From NCBI RefSeq assembly GCF_002310815.1, contig NZ_CP011032.1, forward strand, positions 598,001 through 662,000: 64,000 nt of DNA. The letters are read 5' to 3'. Of the stretch, positions 1 through 8,787 are shown one piece after another. Under the pieces are notes generated by a model that saw only the letters and a list, made by a program, of their open reading frames with translations, did not search any database and had not been told where the DNA came from. Origin of the DNA: Pseudoalteromonas tunicata (GTDB taxonomy: Bacteria; Pseudomonadota; Gammaproteobacteria; Enterobacterales; Alteromonadaceae). The position numbers and the translations under genes are program-made. The number at the start of each line of letters is the position of its first letter. The stretch's first letter is position 1.

Positions 1-1605
1 AAAGCTCACGCTAAAGGTACTGCTCTAGGTGCTTCTGGTGTGTTCGGTACAGCTGCAGATGCAACAAATTCAGCTAACTGTAAAGCATTAGCTGCTTTTT
101 ATGGTGTTTCATTAACTAAAGCTGATGGTACAGCTGCTCACGCTGTTGCTGCTGATGGTTCAGGTGGCGACGTAGCTACTTTTGCTGATGGTTCAGGTCG
201 TGAATTAACAACAGTACACACTACAGCTGCTAATGCTTGTCTTGCAACTGTTAAACCAGTTCTTTCTACTACCGCTGCTAAAGATGGTCTTGAGTACACT
301 CAAGCTACAGCACTTGAAATTAAACCAGTTATTGTTGCTGGTATCGGTGGTTACAAAGCTGAAGATACGTTAACGTTCCAATTCTCTGGCGCTAAATTAG
401 ATTTAACTAAAACAACTGCTCCATCTATTACTGTTGCAGCAGCTGGTCAAGCTGGTGCTGGTGTGACATTTGATATCCTTGATATCACTGATTCACAAAT
501 TCGTTTCACCGTTAAAGCAACTACTCCAGCGAATGATTTTGTTCGTGGTAACGGTATTTTAGAATTAAGCAACATCTTCCTAGATTCTACAGGTCTTGCT
601 GCTACTACTTCTGTAATGGTTAATTCTTTTGGTACTAATACATCAGGTACTAAATTTGATGAATCAACAGCTGCAACGATTGTATCTTTACTTCCACAAT
701 ACACTACAGAAGTAACTACGTTACTTGATGCAGATATCGATGTAGGTAAAGATCGTCAACAATTTGCTAACAACTTAACAGCTGATGTTTTAGCTGTTAA
801 ACACACTAAAAACCCAACATCTGCTAACGTATTAGTTCCTGCTAATACAACTTATGTTGTTACTGGTGATTTCTCTTGGGCTTATGCGCCAAGCGTAGAT
901 ACAAACAAAGATGGCAAATTATCTTCAGCTGAGTTAATGGCTGCGAATGTTGCTGTTTTAGCTGGTGGTGATGATACAGTTAAGTCTTTAGCTCTTAATG
1001 CTACAAACACTGAATTAACAATTGTTACTAATATTGTTGGTGCTGCATTAGATGCAACTAACACTATTACATTCAATGTTCCAGGCTATGATTCAGGTAA
1101 AGGCACTAACCCAATGATTTCTGTTCAAGATTTCACGGTTAAAGTTGATACTATGTCTGATAAATCAGTTGGTAGCAAAGCTGTAAACATGCCATCACTT
1201 GCTAAAACAGCAGCTGGTACATGGAAATTAAATGGTTCTGTTGTTGTTGTTCCTTATGTTCCATTTGGTCCAGCTACACAACCAATTTTACGCCACACTA
1301 ATGCTGGTACACAAACTGGTGATATCACAGTTCGTTACATGGTTGAAGGTGTTCACACTGCATGGCAATCACTTGCAGCAGCTGGCATCAAAGATGCAAA
1401 ACCTGGCGTACGTGATATGTTAGGCCTAGTAACTGACGCACTTAAAGGTGAAGGTTATGACTCTACAACTACTGGCTTCAAAGTAGCTTTAGAAGTTGTA
1501 ACTAACGTTCCTTCAAAAGACGTGTTCGTATACGGCGGCGCTAAAATCACTGCTGAAGGTCAAGATCGTATCCATTTAGGTACTTTCAAAACTAACGTAA
1601 ACTAA
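1..1605 (+). CDS. S-layer-like surface protein (Slr4-like), 3' part
   Basis: The frame is open from the first base, so the 5' end, including any signal peptide, lies outside the window; 534 residues are visible before the stop. The protein is rich in Ala, Thr, Val, Asn and Gly, has almost no Cys, and alternates short beta-type segments, as secreted beta-sandwich surface proteins do. An EF-hand-like loop, DTNKDGKLSSAE, lies near residue 299 and suggests calcium binding. Codon use is strongly biased (gct, ggt, gtt, aaa, aca), unlike the neighbouring glycan genes, which fits very high expression. A strong intrinsic terminator follows directly. Composition and the adjacent surface glycan locus resemble the Slr4 S-layer protein described in Pseudoalteromonas, but that is recognition from memory, not an alignment. 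Another abundant outer-surface protein remains possible. Confidence 0.6.
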   Translation, partial: KAHAKGTALGASGVFGTAADATNSANCKALAAFYGVSLTKADGTAAHAVAADGSGGDVATFADGSGRELTTVHTTAANACLATVKPVLSTTAAKDGLEYTQATALEIKPVIVAGIGGYKAEDTLTFQFSGAKLDLTKTTAPSITVAAAGQAGAGVTFDILDITDSQIRFTVKATTPANDFVRGNGILELSNIFLDSTGLAATTSVMVNSFGTNTSGTKFDESTAATIVSLLPQYTTEVTTLLDADIDVGKDRQQFANNLTADVLAVKHTKNPTSANVLVPANTTYVVTGDFSWAYAPSVDTNKDGKLSSAELMAANVAVLAGGDDTVKSLALNATNTELTIVTNIVGAALDATNTITFNVPGYDSGKGTNPMISVQDFTVKVDTMSDKSVGSKAVNMPSLAKTAAGTWKLNGSVVVVPYVPFGPATQPILRHTNAGTQTGDITVRYMVEGVHTAWQSLAAAGIKDAKPGVRDMLGLVTDALKGEGYDSTTTGFKVALEVVTNVPSKDVFVYGGAKITAEGQDRIHLGTFKTNVN

Positions 1606-1628
1606 GCAACCGCTAAGTTTAAGTAGTT

Positions 1629-1657
1629 AAAAAGCGAGCTTCGGCTCGCTTTTTTAT
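1629..1657 (+). terminator. Intrinsic terminator of the S-layer-like gene
   Basis: A 6-bp GC stem, gcgagc / gctcgc, closes a ttcg tetraloop and is followed by a run of T. It starts about 30 bases after the stop codon. Stable loop and U-tract make it a clear rho-independent terminator. Confidence 0.9.
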
Positions 1658-1752
1658 TTTATATCGTTTGGTTATTTATTTAATCGCGCGTTAACTCGTT
1701 TGAACCCGCCAATAAGGTTAAACTCCTTGTCGTAGTTCTGTAAGTAAGCTAT

Positions 1753-1942
1753 ATACTGGAATACAAAGCTATCTCAGACAGCTATTTACAACGTTAACTG
1801 CATTGGATTAACGTGCCATAGCCGAGCTATTGACGCGACAATTGGCCTTTTTATCCTTGTAAAATTCTGACTAGAAAAGAATAGCTAAGAAATCAAACTT
1901 TAATTATATGTTGGCAAATCTCTTATCCAGAACTCAGGTTAA
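1753..1942. repeat. Diverged direct repeat, copy 1
   Basis: This stretch resembles 2433-2650 in the same orientation. Shared blocks in the same order are atactgga, ctatctc, cagctattt, ttggattaac, cggccttttta (here ttggcctttttat), ctagg/ctaga-gaataact, tttaatt and ttatccagaa. Substitutions and small indels separate the copies, so the duplication is old. Neither copy carries an open frame that I can support. Confidence 0.6.
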
Positions 1943-2432
1943 GTAAGGTGTCATTTCTTAATCCAATGCGGGCTCTCTGCCTTAAATAAAATCATGGTTC
2001 ACTTAAATACCGCTCCCAGCAGATGCCATGTTGCAAAATCTCGAGTACCTCTCTACCTAAACATCGTATTACTTTAAGCTAGGCTAATAATAAAGACAGG
2101 GTTTGAAGTTTTATTCGTTTTAAATAATCTGAAAATAAAGTCAGAGGCAAGAATAATAAGTATTAAGCTGAACTTATAAAGGTAAATATTGAGCAGATTT
2201 AAGCGACATTGTGTCTTACATGCGTGCGATAATTTAGCTAAGTTGGTTGAACACTTCAAAGGTAATTTTGTTTGGTATGGAGGTATTCAACAGGGAAGTC
2301 ATGATCGAATTACCGTAAAAAAGAACCAGGTGCACTCTTAAGCAATCATATATTAAACATCTATACTTTAGGGTAGGTGAGAGCAACTTGCTGTTAGAGG
2401 CTAGAATATATGCATATAGCGCTATAATTTTA

Positions 2433-2650
2433 ATACTGGATAATAAATCTATCTCTGGCAGCTATTTTCTAAGTTAATAACGTTGGATTAACTTGTAATA
2501 AGCCCACTCTCTCGTTATTGGATTGTTGTTGACACTTGGTCCATTAATCGGCCTTTTTACGCTTAAAAGTCTCTGGCTAGGGATGAATAACTGAGATATT
2601 TACCTTTAATTGAATTGTAGTAAATTTTTTTATCCAGAATTAAAGTTACA
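2433..2650. repeat. Diverged direct repeat, copy 2
   Basis: Second copy of the repeat at 1753-1942, about 30 bp longer because of insertions in the middle. It keeps atactgga at the left end, ttggattaac in the middle and ttatccagaat at the right end. The spacing between copy starts is 680 bp. Function unknown. Confidence 0.6.
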
Positions 2651-2795
2651 TAATAGAGGCCTTGTGTAGGAGTGAAGTGCCTAGTTATACAGATTGACCA
2701 ACCGGTTTGGAATTTATTCAAACACAATGCGTGCTATTTTAGAATGTTAAATTAAGGAGTTTATTTTTCGTGATTAGCTAATAGGATTTGCAAGT

Positions 2796-2826
2796 AATTA
2801 AAAATAGGCTGAATTCTCAGCCTATT
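2796..2826 (-). terminator. Terminator of the TPR/SET-like gene
   Basis: A perfect 10-bp inverted repeat, aataggctga / tcagcctatt, with a 4-base loop lies about 75 bases beyond the minus-strand stop. Read on the minus strand it is followed by a T run, as expected of an intrinsic terminator. Confidence 0.75.
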
Positions 2827-2901
2827 AACTAGCGTGTATGTAATACTAGCAGTGCCTAATTTTGTTGCTTTTTTCCCTTGTTATAAGAATAAGCACTTAT
2901 A

Positions 2902-4803
2902 TTAAAATAAAGAAATGCCATTGTATTTAGCATACTGTGTTAAGTGATTTAAAGCGGTGTTAACCAGTAAACTCACATCGTTATTCTCTGGGGTATTTAA
3001 TTTTTTTACTTCTAACCAATAGTGATAGTTTTTTAGAATAATTTGTTTTTCTAAATGAGAAACTTCATTCATTAGCTTGGTATCATTGAGGTAGCTATTG
3101 TCCTTATCAATTGACATAAGAATCATTTTTAATGTTTCAGTCAATAACACACTATTGTCTACCGCGGGGATAACCATTTTGTCTATTTGAAATTTGTTTT
3201 GCTCAAGAGTAACTATATCGGGTGCAAAGTCTGCTAAGTAATCGCCATTCTCTGAGATATTATCAGTAGATTGAGTTGTTGAATTGCCGAGAATAAATAA
3301 CGAGGTATTATCACTGGTTTGAACGGTTATTGGCACGCTAAAAAACCATGGTGCTTGGGTATCGATAAATCCATAAATCAAATAGGTTAAAAATGGATCA
3401 TAATTATTGTAATGTACAAACAGCTCAGCATTGTTAAGGTCGGGTTGCCCTGAAACACTCAAAGATGTTTGATTTAAATTATAATAATTTGTTTTAACTT
3501 TATGGTTTAAAAAATCAATGATTGAGAGTAAGCCAAGTTCAATAGGACGCTCAGAAACAATACCTAAAGCTGATAAGGCTTTTTGCTCGTAGCTGAAAGT
3601 ACGTGAACCAAAAAAGCTTTCAATTGCCAGAATGTTTAACTCATTATTTTTACTAAGTATATTAAAGTTTTGAACCTTTTGATTAAACTCTTTACCCGAC
3701 ACTAATTTATCTAATAAACTTGGGTTTGATTGCAAAGTAAAAAATGGACAGCAAGCTTTCCACGCCTTTATTTTTTGACTTTCATTATATATTTCGACCA
3801 TTAGCTGCATTGTTTCTTGTGCCGATGGATTGAGCATATTTGATTTGGGTTTTGTCACCAATAAATCATCATCTGTTAGGCTAATCTCGTAATCATTAAG
3901 TAATGGCATACACTTAAGGGGGATATCTAGTAGCCTTTCGTTACTTTGGTTGTTAGAGAAAACTTTTATAGATAAATTATTATTTTCTTCAAACACTCTT
4001 AGTCGAGGGTGAAAGCTAGCGCCATGTTCTATATTATTTTCGAACAATCGATTAATGAGTTTAACTAGTTTTTTATTTGAGCCGATTACTTTTTTTGCTG
4101 GGATAGAGGCGTTGTCTAATAAAGGAATTGTTTGCTGTTGGGGGTTAAAAATCTGACTAAATTGAGCGAACCATTTTTCATGATTGTGTTTAGGTTTTAA
4201 TAGTTCTAATAGCTTATTACCTAGTGCATTATCGTTTGCTAAATACATAAGATTGAGGAATTTTTGACTGCTAGCAGAAGAGAAATTTACACACTCAGAA
4301 AGCAATTTTGTGCTGTAATATTCTTTTTTTACATTATCATTGTTACTAAAGCTGGCAATGAGCAGTAAATGTAGTGCTTCATTAGAATAATCCGTTAAAA
4401 GTCTTAGTTTTTCGCCATATTCAAGGACTAAATCGAACTTTTCAAGTTCACAGGCTAGCTGGCAAATTTTTAAACGTGTTTGAGCGTTGTTTGCAGAAGG
4501 GTCTAGTTGAAGCGCTGCAATAAAACAATCAAGTGCTTTTTCTTTATTGTTTGATTTAATGTGTGCTGATGCTAGGTTGCTGAGTACTCTTATTTTTTCT
4601 ATGTTGTTAGGTGTGATTTTTAGGGCTTTTTCAAACCTAGTTATTGCTAATGCAAATTGATTGTTGTGAAAATAACATACCCCTTCTAAGTCTAAAGAGC
4701 CATAAGTTACATTTTTTGAATTAACTTTTTTTATTAGGGTAAGTGCTTTTTTTATTTTATTTTTACTTATCAATTCATTTACTTGGCTTAATATTTCTTC
4801 CAT
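2902..4803 (-). CDS. TPR protein with a divergent SET-like (LSMT/SETD3-type) methyltransferase region
   Basis: A 633-residue protein without signal peptide or membrane segments, so presumably cytoplasmic. Residues about 5-200 form helical TPR-type repeats (for example residues 36-102). Residues about 255-490 carry motifs in the order seen in SET proteins of the Rubisco-LSMT/SETD3 class: a start region around 266-305 ending in LLDIPL, then GSRTF at 399-403, IIDFLNH at 428-434, and ELFVHYNNYD with TYLIYGFID at 460-481. In that family these correspond to the SRxF, DxxNHS and sYGxxSNxxLLxxYGF motifs that bind AdoMet and lysine. The Ser after NH is Lys here, so activity is uncertain. If active it would methylate a lysine on a protein; no substrate can be read from the sequence. 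It is separated from the upstream sulfotransferase gene by a terminator, so it is probably transcribed alone. The SET call is my motif reading. Confidence 0.6.
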   Translation of the reverse strand: MEEILSQVNELISKNKIKKALTLIKKVNSKNVTYGSLDLEGVCYFHNNQFALAITRFEKALKITPNNIEKIRVLSNLASAHIKSNNKEKALDCFIAALQLDPSANNAQTRLKICQLACELEKFDLVLEYGEKLRLLTDYSNEALHLLLIASFSNNDNVKKEYYSTKLLSECVNFSSASSQKFLNLMYLANDNALGNKLLELLKPKHNHEKWFAQFSQIFNPQQQTIPLLDNASIPAKKVIGSNKKLVKLINRLFENNIEHGASFHPRLRVFEENNNLSIKVFSNNQSNERLLDIPLKCMPLLNDYEISLTDDDLLVTKPKSNMLNPSAQETMQLMVEIYNESQKIKAWKACCPFFTLQSNPSLLDKLVSGKEFNQKVQNFNILSKNNELNILAIESFFGSRTFSYEQKALSALGIVSERPIELGLLSIIDFLNHKVKTNYYNLNQTSLSVSGQPDLNNAELFVHYNNYDPFLTYLIYGFIDTQAPWFFSVPITVQTSDNTSLFILGNSTTQSTDNISENGDYLADFAPDIVTLEQNKFQIDKMVIPAVDNSVLLTETLKMILMSIDKDNSYLNDTKLMNEVSHLEKQIILKNYHYWLEVKKLNTPENNDVSLLVNTALNHLTQYAKYNGISLF

Positions 4804-4831
4804 TTTATTCTCTATTTCATTTCTAATTTAA

Positions 4832-4861
4832 AAAAGGTACTACACACATTCCTCGTGTAGT
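4832..4861 (-). terminator. Terminator between sulfotransferase and TPR/SET-like gene
   Basis: On the minus strand actacac and gtgtagt pair around a 9-base loop and are followed by acc and six T. It lies just past the sulfotransferase stop and should end the left-arm operon. Confidence 0.7.
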
Positions 4862-4868
4862 AATTTGC

Positions 4869-5561
4869 TTATTTTGACTCGAATACATAATTGAATAGTT
4901 TTATATCTTGCTGATATAGGTCAGCAACAAATTCCTGACTTTCAAGGTCATAGTATTGAGTGTAACTTTTACTCTTTTTATCGTTGTTTTGAAAAGATAA
5001 CAACTTATTTAAGATTGGATTCGTTTTTTGAGTTTTATTTTTATGAGGAAGCTGTAGGGGGGACCCTGTAATAATACGTGTTATTTCAGCGAAATCATGA
5101 TTAATGTTTTCAAACTTACCAATAAAATCAACTAGTAAGTTTCCTTCAAGATCAAGAATAAAGGTAGATTGAGGCATGACATGCCTATAAATACCGTTAA
5201 AACCTTTAAAATCGTCATCCCCTATTTTAGGGTAGAATTTAAATAAGAAATCTTTAAAAGAAAATGTGTGTCCTTTATAGAGATATTCAGAAACTAGTCG
5301 GTCCCATGGATTGCGCACAATTGTAAATTTAAAAAGTGATTTGAATTGCTCTTGAGTTAAATAGCCCTTATCAAGGTATTCTTGTGCCGTTAAATGAGCT
5401 AGACGAGGTGGGCCTAGTTTTGGGTCTGAGTTTTTCTTTAATAAAAACAGTTCTCTTTGTTCCCAATTAAGTCCGGCACGTTGTAAAAAAACCGACTCAA
5501 CACTTTGCCCAGCCGCTTTTGGGATATGAATAAAAAGGCAGTTATCAAAGGTGGATATCAT
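4869..5561 (-). CDS. Sulfotransferase family 2-like protein
   Basis: A 230-residue protein of the Sulfotransfer_2 type, which moves sulfate from PAPS to a carbohydrate hydroxyl. The 5'-phosphosulfate loop is FIHIPKAAGQS near the N-terminus and the 3'-phosphate motif is IVRNPWDRLVSEY near residues 80-93. No transmembrane anchor is seen, so it would act in the cytoplasm on an activated sugar, a lipid-linked intermediate or a nascent glycan. It is the last gene of the minus-strand group after a GT4 enzyme and a flippase, 14 bases from the flippase gene, which points to decoration of the glycan made here. The acceptor is unknown. Confidence 0.8.
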   Translation of the reverse strand: MISTFDNCLFIHIPKAAGQSVESVFLQRAGLNWEQRELFLLKKNSDPKLGPPRLAHLTAQEYLDKGYLTQEQFKSLFKFTIVRNPWDRLVSEYLYKGHTFSFKDFLFKFYPKIGDDDFKGFNGIYRHVMPQSTFILDLEGNLLVDFIGKFENINHDFAEITRIITGSPLQLPHKNKTQKTNPILNKLLSFQNNDKKSKSYTQYYDLESQEFVADLYQQDIKLFNYVFESK

Positions 5562-5575
5562 AACTAAAATTGATC

Positions 5576-6856
5576 CTAGTTTTTAAAGTTTAAAATTCGA
5601 GTTTTAACAAAATATAGACTAAACAGATTTTGCGCCGCCATGCTTATTGTTGTTGTAAGAGCAGCGCCTAAAGCGCCATATTTTGGCACTATGATGATGG
5701 CTAATACGATACTAATTGCTGCTGTTAACAGTGCTATATTTCTATGTACTTTTTCATGACCTGTCATAATCAATAGGTTGACTACAGAACCTGTTCCTAT
5801 ATTAACTAACTGCCCAATTATTAGGATGTTTAGCCATATGGTGCCAGCTTCAAAGCGAGTACCAAATAAGCCCATAATAAAGCCTGATGCAGCCATGAAT
5901 AAAATACTAATGATAATTGCAAGGGTTAATAACAGGTAGCTACTTTGATTAAATAGTAAATCTAAATCTTCATATTTTTTTTCAAAATATAAAATCGCAA
6001 ATTTTGGAGCCAGCACACTATTTGCTGCAAATAATATCATAGACATGCTTGTTGATATTTTAAGAGCAACGGAGTAGATACCTAAATCGTCTAAGGAAGA
6101 ATATTTGCTTAAGATGAAAAAACTGAATTGAGGGATAATTAAGAACACTAATGAGCTGACCCAAAGTGGGGTTGCTTCTTTGGTTATTTTCAATAGTGAC
6201 GATTTGTCGCTTGTGGAGTGATTAGTTGAAGGTGCACTTTTTATTTTTTTTAGCTTTATGGTTATTAAGATAAAGCTAAAAATACAGCTTGTTATAGTGC
6301 TTATTGCAATAATTAATAAGAGGTTATTGCTTGAGTTATATGAAAATATAAAAAGTAAGGGAATAGTGAGTAGCGCGGATAAAAAACCATTAAATATCAC
6401 AGATGAATTTGGAGAGTGTAATCCTTTGAAGCAGCCTGAATTGATTGCTAATAAGCTGGTTGCTAAAGATAGTAATAAAATGTGAGGGAGTAACTCTACA
6501 ACTGCGGGATGATTTAGATAATCAGAAAAAACTAACTGAGCATTTTGTAATGTTAAAAAAGCGAGTGCACTAAATATAGATAAGGTGATTAGGTATCTTG
6601 TTAAAAGACAATTTTTAATGTGCAGAATGTCTTTATTCTTTGTTGCAATTGCTACTGGGCGAACAATTGAGCTATCAAAGCCAAATTTGGAGACTGTAAC
6701 AATAAAAAGAATTGCTAATTGAGCAAAAGCAAATAAGCCAAATTCATTGTTACTTAGACTTTTAGATGCGATATAGGTAACTAAAAAACTTAAGCCCAGC
6801 GTAACAATCTTTATAATTAAAGGCATTAAGGATGAGGTTATAATTTTTTTATACAT
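5576..6856 (-). CDS. Wzx-like polysaccharide flippase
   Basis: A 426-residue, very hydrophobic protein with about 12 predicted membrane helices, beginning with SLMPLIIKIVTLGLSFLVTY, typical of the polysaccharide transporter branch of the MOP superfamily. Such proteins flip undecaprenyl-linked oligosaccharide across the inner membrane. Its 5' end overlaps the 3' end of the upstream GT4 gene by 8 bases, so the two are co-transcribed. A second, different flippase lies at 15862, which suggests two glycan products or one acquired arm. The substrate cannot be read from the sequence. Confidence 0.8.
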   Translation of the reverse strand: MYKKIITSSLMPLIIKIVTLGLSFLVTYIASKSLSNNEFGLFAFAQLAILFIVTVSKFGFDSSIVRPVAIATKNKDILHIKNCLLTRYLITLSIFSALAFLTLQNAQLVFSDYLNHPAVVELLPHILLLSLATSLLAINSGCFKGLHSPNSSVIFNGFLSALLTIPLLFIFSYNSSNNLLLIIAISTITSCIFSFILITIKLKKIKSAPSTNHSTSDKSSLLKITKEATPLWVSSLVFLIIPQFSFFILSKYSSLDDLGIYSVALKISTSMSMILFAANSVLAPKFAILYFEKKYEDLDLLFNQSSYLLLTLAIIISILFMAASGFIMGLFGTRFEAGTIWLNILIIGQLVNIGTGSVVNLLIMTGHEKVHRNIALLTAAISIVLAIIIVPKYGALGAALTTTISMAAQNLFSLYFVKTRILNFKN

Positions 6857-8030
6857 TTTTAGTTTTTGTAATTGAAAGTGGGTATGTTAACTGTTCTTCA
6901 AGTAACAGAGTTATTGCTTCAGTGCTATACAACTCTTTGATCCTATTGTTTTTTAAATTTTTTTCAGCCATAGTCGGCTTATTCATTTTTATCTTGTTGG
7001 CCATGGCTTGAGCAAAGTGATAAACATCATTTTCAGCTACAATAACTTCATTTAATTCTTTAATTATTTCTTCCGGTCCCTGAGAATTACTGCTTATCAC
7101 ATGTAAACCAGCGCTTAATGCTTCGTGAATTGCCACACCAAATGTTTCATATTTAGATGCAGATAGATAACAGTCTGATTCATTAAGTATTTTTGAAGTT
7201 TTTATTCTGGATAGTTCGCCCGTAAATGTCACTTTATTTTCTATTTTCAGAGTATGGGTTAATGCTTCAAGGTTTGATTTTTCTAAACCGTCACCAATGA
7301 TAGTTAAATGAATATTATTGTGTGTTTTTAGTGTTTCGGCGAATGCTTGTATTAGTATGTCGACCCTTTTTATTGGCCTTAAATAGCCAATTACAACAAA
7401 ATGATAAGTGTTGTTGAATGTTTCTTTTGGGTAAAAAAACTTGGTATCAATAATATTACCAATAATTGCAATCTTTTTACTTGGGATCAGTTTACGTAAA
7501 TCGTTTGCTAAAGCATTTGAAACAGCAATGACTGAATGCGCTTGAATTAGTGCAGTGATCATTAATGACTTTTCCATTTCAGGATAGTTATTGAAATGTA
7601 GTTCAGAGCTATGTTCTGTAAGAATATAGGGTATTTGGTATTTGTCTTTTAGGTAATTAGCAATTAAACCAGCTCCACCACCTGCAGCAGATACAACACT
7701 ATGGGCATGAATAATATCAGGTTTACCGTTTTTTTTACTGTACTCTAAAAATAATTTTTCAAAATGTTCAAATCGTTTTAATCGATTTAACTTTCGCATC
7801 AAAGGCCATGTAAAATATGCGGTATTAATAATATTTACTTTTTGGTTGTTGCATGTGTAATAACGTTTTTTGTACCAATGCGTAAATTTTTTTATGGATG
7901 TTGCTTGGGCGTAAATAATTCCAACTTGATGGTTTCTTTCAGTTAATGCTATTGCTTGATCTTTAAAGAAAGATCCTAAAGTTGTTATTTTAGGTGTTTC
8001 AAACCAGGAAGGTATGACTAAAATATGCAT
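6849..8030 (-). CDS. Glycosyltransferase, GT4 family
   Basis: A 393-residue GT-B fold enzyme. The N-terminus MHILVIPSWF resembles GT4 openings; the C-terminal half has the nucleotide-sugar region VVIGYLRPIKRVDILIQAF and an acidic motif, SKYETFGVAIHEALSAG, matching the EX7E pattern that retaining GT4 enzymes use to bind the donor sugar. It would add a sugar to a lipid-linked acceptor at the inner membrane. It is the first gene of the left minus-strand operon and is divergent from the sulfotransferase gene at 8126, with a 95-bp shared upstream region. Confidence 0.85.
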   Translation of the reverse strand: MHILVIPSWFETPKITTLGSFFKDQAIALTERNHQVGIIYAQATSIKKFTHWYKKRYYTCNNQKVNIINTAYFTWPLMRKLNRLKRFEHFEKLFLEYSKKNGKPDIIHAHSVVSAAGGGAGLIANYLKDKYQIPYILTEHSSELHFNNYPEMEKSLMITALIQAHSVIAVSNALANDLRKLIPSKKIAIIGNIIDTKFFYPKETFNNTYHFVVIGYLRPIKRVDILIQAFAETLKTHNNIHLTIIGDGLEKSNLEALTHTLKIENKVTFTGELSRIKTSKILNESDCYLSASKYETFGVAIHEALSAGLHVISSNSQGPEEIIKELNEVIVAENDVYHFAQAMANKIKMNKPTMAEKNLKNNRIKELYSTEAITLLLEEQLTYPLSITKTKNV

Positions 8031-8125
8031 TAATCCCTCTTTAACGTCATTTGGTTAAGTTTACACATTTATATTCTAAAGCTTGTTATGGTAGCATTCG
8101 ATAATCGCTGTTATCGGATTTTATC

Positions 8126-8779
8126 ATGTTTAGGCGCTTGTTATCTGCATTTTGGCTTAGATTACCCATAGCTTGTTACCCATATAAATCATTTATGCAT
8201 AAACATAAATGTATTTTTGTTCATATTCCTAAAAATGCTGGAACAAGCATTTTAAGAGCGTTTAAAGATTTTGGTCACAGAAAGCATGCTAAATGGTATG
8301 ATTTTTTTGAGGCTAATGCTTATTGTTTTGAAATTTATCATAAATTTGCAATTGTTAGGCACCCTATGAGTCGCATTATTTCGGCTTATAAATATAGTAT
8401 TTCTGGCGGAAATGGGACTGAGTCAGATATTGCTATTAAGAAAGTGATTGAAGCTAAGGCTAGTAACTTCAATGAGTTTGTGGAGTTTGTTTTGGATGTT
8501 GATTTTATTATGATTCAACCATTATTTCAGCCTCAATATTTGTATGTTTATGATCGAAATTATAATTGTATGCTTGATAGTATCCTTCGATATGAAAATA
8601 TTGAATCTGAATGGGCCATGATAGCTACTAAATATCGTTGGCCCTCATCTGTTATGCCTATGGAGAATCAAACTAAAAAAACATCTGAGGAAGATTGTTA
8701 TCTCTCTGAAGCTAATAGATTAAAAATTAAAAACTTATATCACCTAGACTTCGAGCTATTTAATTATACAGATCAATAG
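8126..8779 (+). CDS. Second sulfotransferase family 2-like protein
   Basis: A 217-residue protein with the two PAPS-binding motifs of Sulfotransfer_2: CIFVHIPKNAGTSI near residues 28-41 and FAIVRHPMSRIISAY near 73-87. An alternative start at Met24 (8195) would place the first motif closer to the N-terminus; the longer form has a basic, hydrophobic extension. It differs clearly from the sulfotransferase at 4869. The GT4 gene follows 8 bases downstream, indicating one operon. Predicted role: sulfation of a sugar in the surface glycan; acceptor unknown. Confidence 0.75.
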   Translation: MFRRLLSAFWLRLPIACYPYKSFMHKHKCIFVHIPKNAGTSILRAFKDFGHRKHAKWYDFFEANAYCFEIYHKFAIVRHPMSRIISAYKYSISGGNGTESDIAIKKVIEAKASNFNEFVEFVLDVDFIMIQPLFQPQYLYVYDRNYNCMLDSILRYENIESEWAMIATKYRWPSSVMPMENQTKKTSEEDCYLSEANRLKIKNLYHLDFELFNYTDQ

Positions 8780-8787
8780 AGGGAATT

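Larger units (their letters stand above)
1657..2795. other. Long intergenic region without a convincing gene
   Basis: About 1.1 kb between the S-layer-like gene and the terminator of the minus-strand TPR gene. Only short, unsupported frames are open, with stops throughout. The one structure I see is a diverged direct repeat, listed separately. It may be remnants of decayed genes or a regulatory/RNA region; the sequence does not decide. Confidence 0.6.

Noticed and set aside
447..1076. Antisense frames inside the S-layer-like gene
   Set aside because: They follow from the biased codons of the real gene and have no start signals.
2074..2259. 61-residue minus-strand frame in the gene-free region
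   Set aside because: No ribosome binding site, no recognisable domain and poor codon use; it is likely chance.
6258..6485. Plus-strand 75-residue frame inside the Wzx gene
   Set aside because: A shadow frame of a long membrane protein gene; no start signal or domain.
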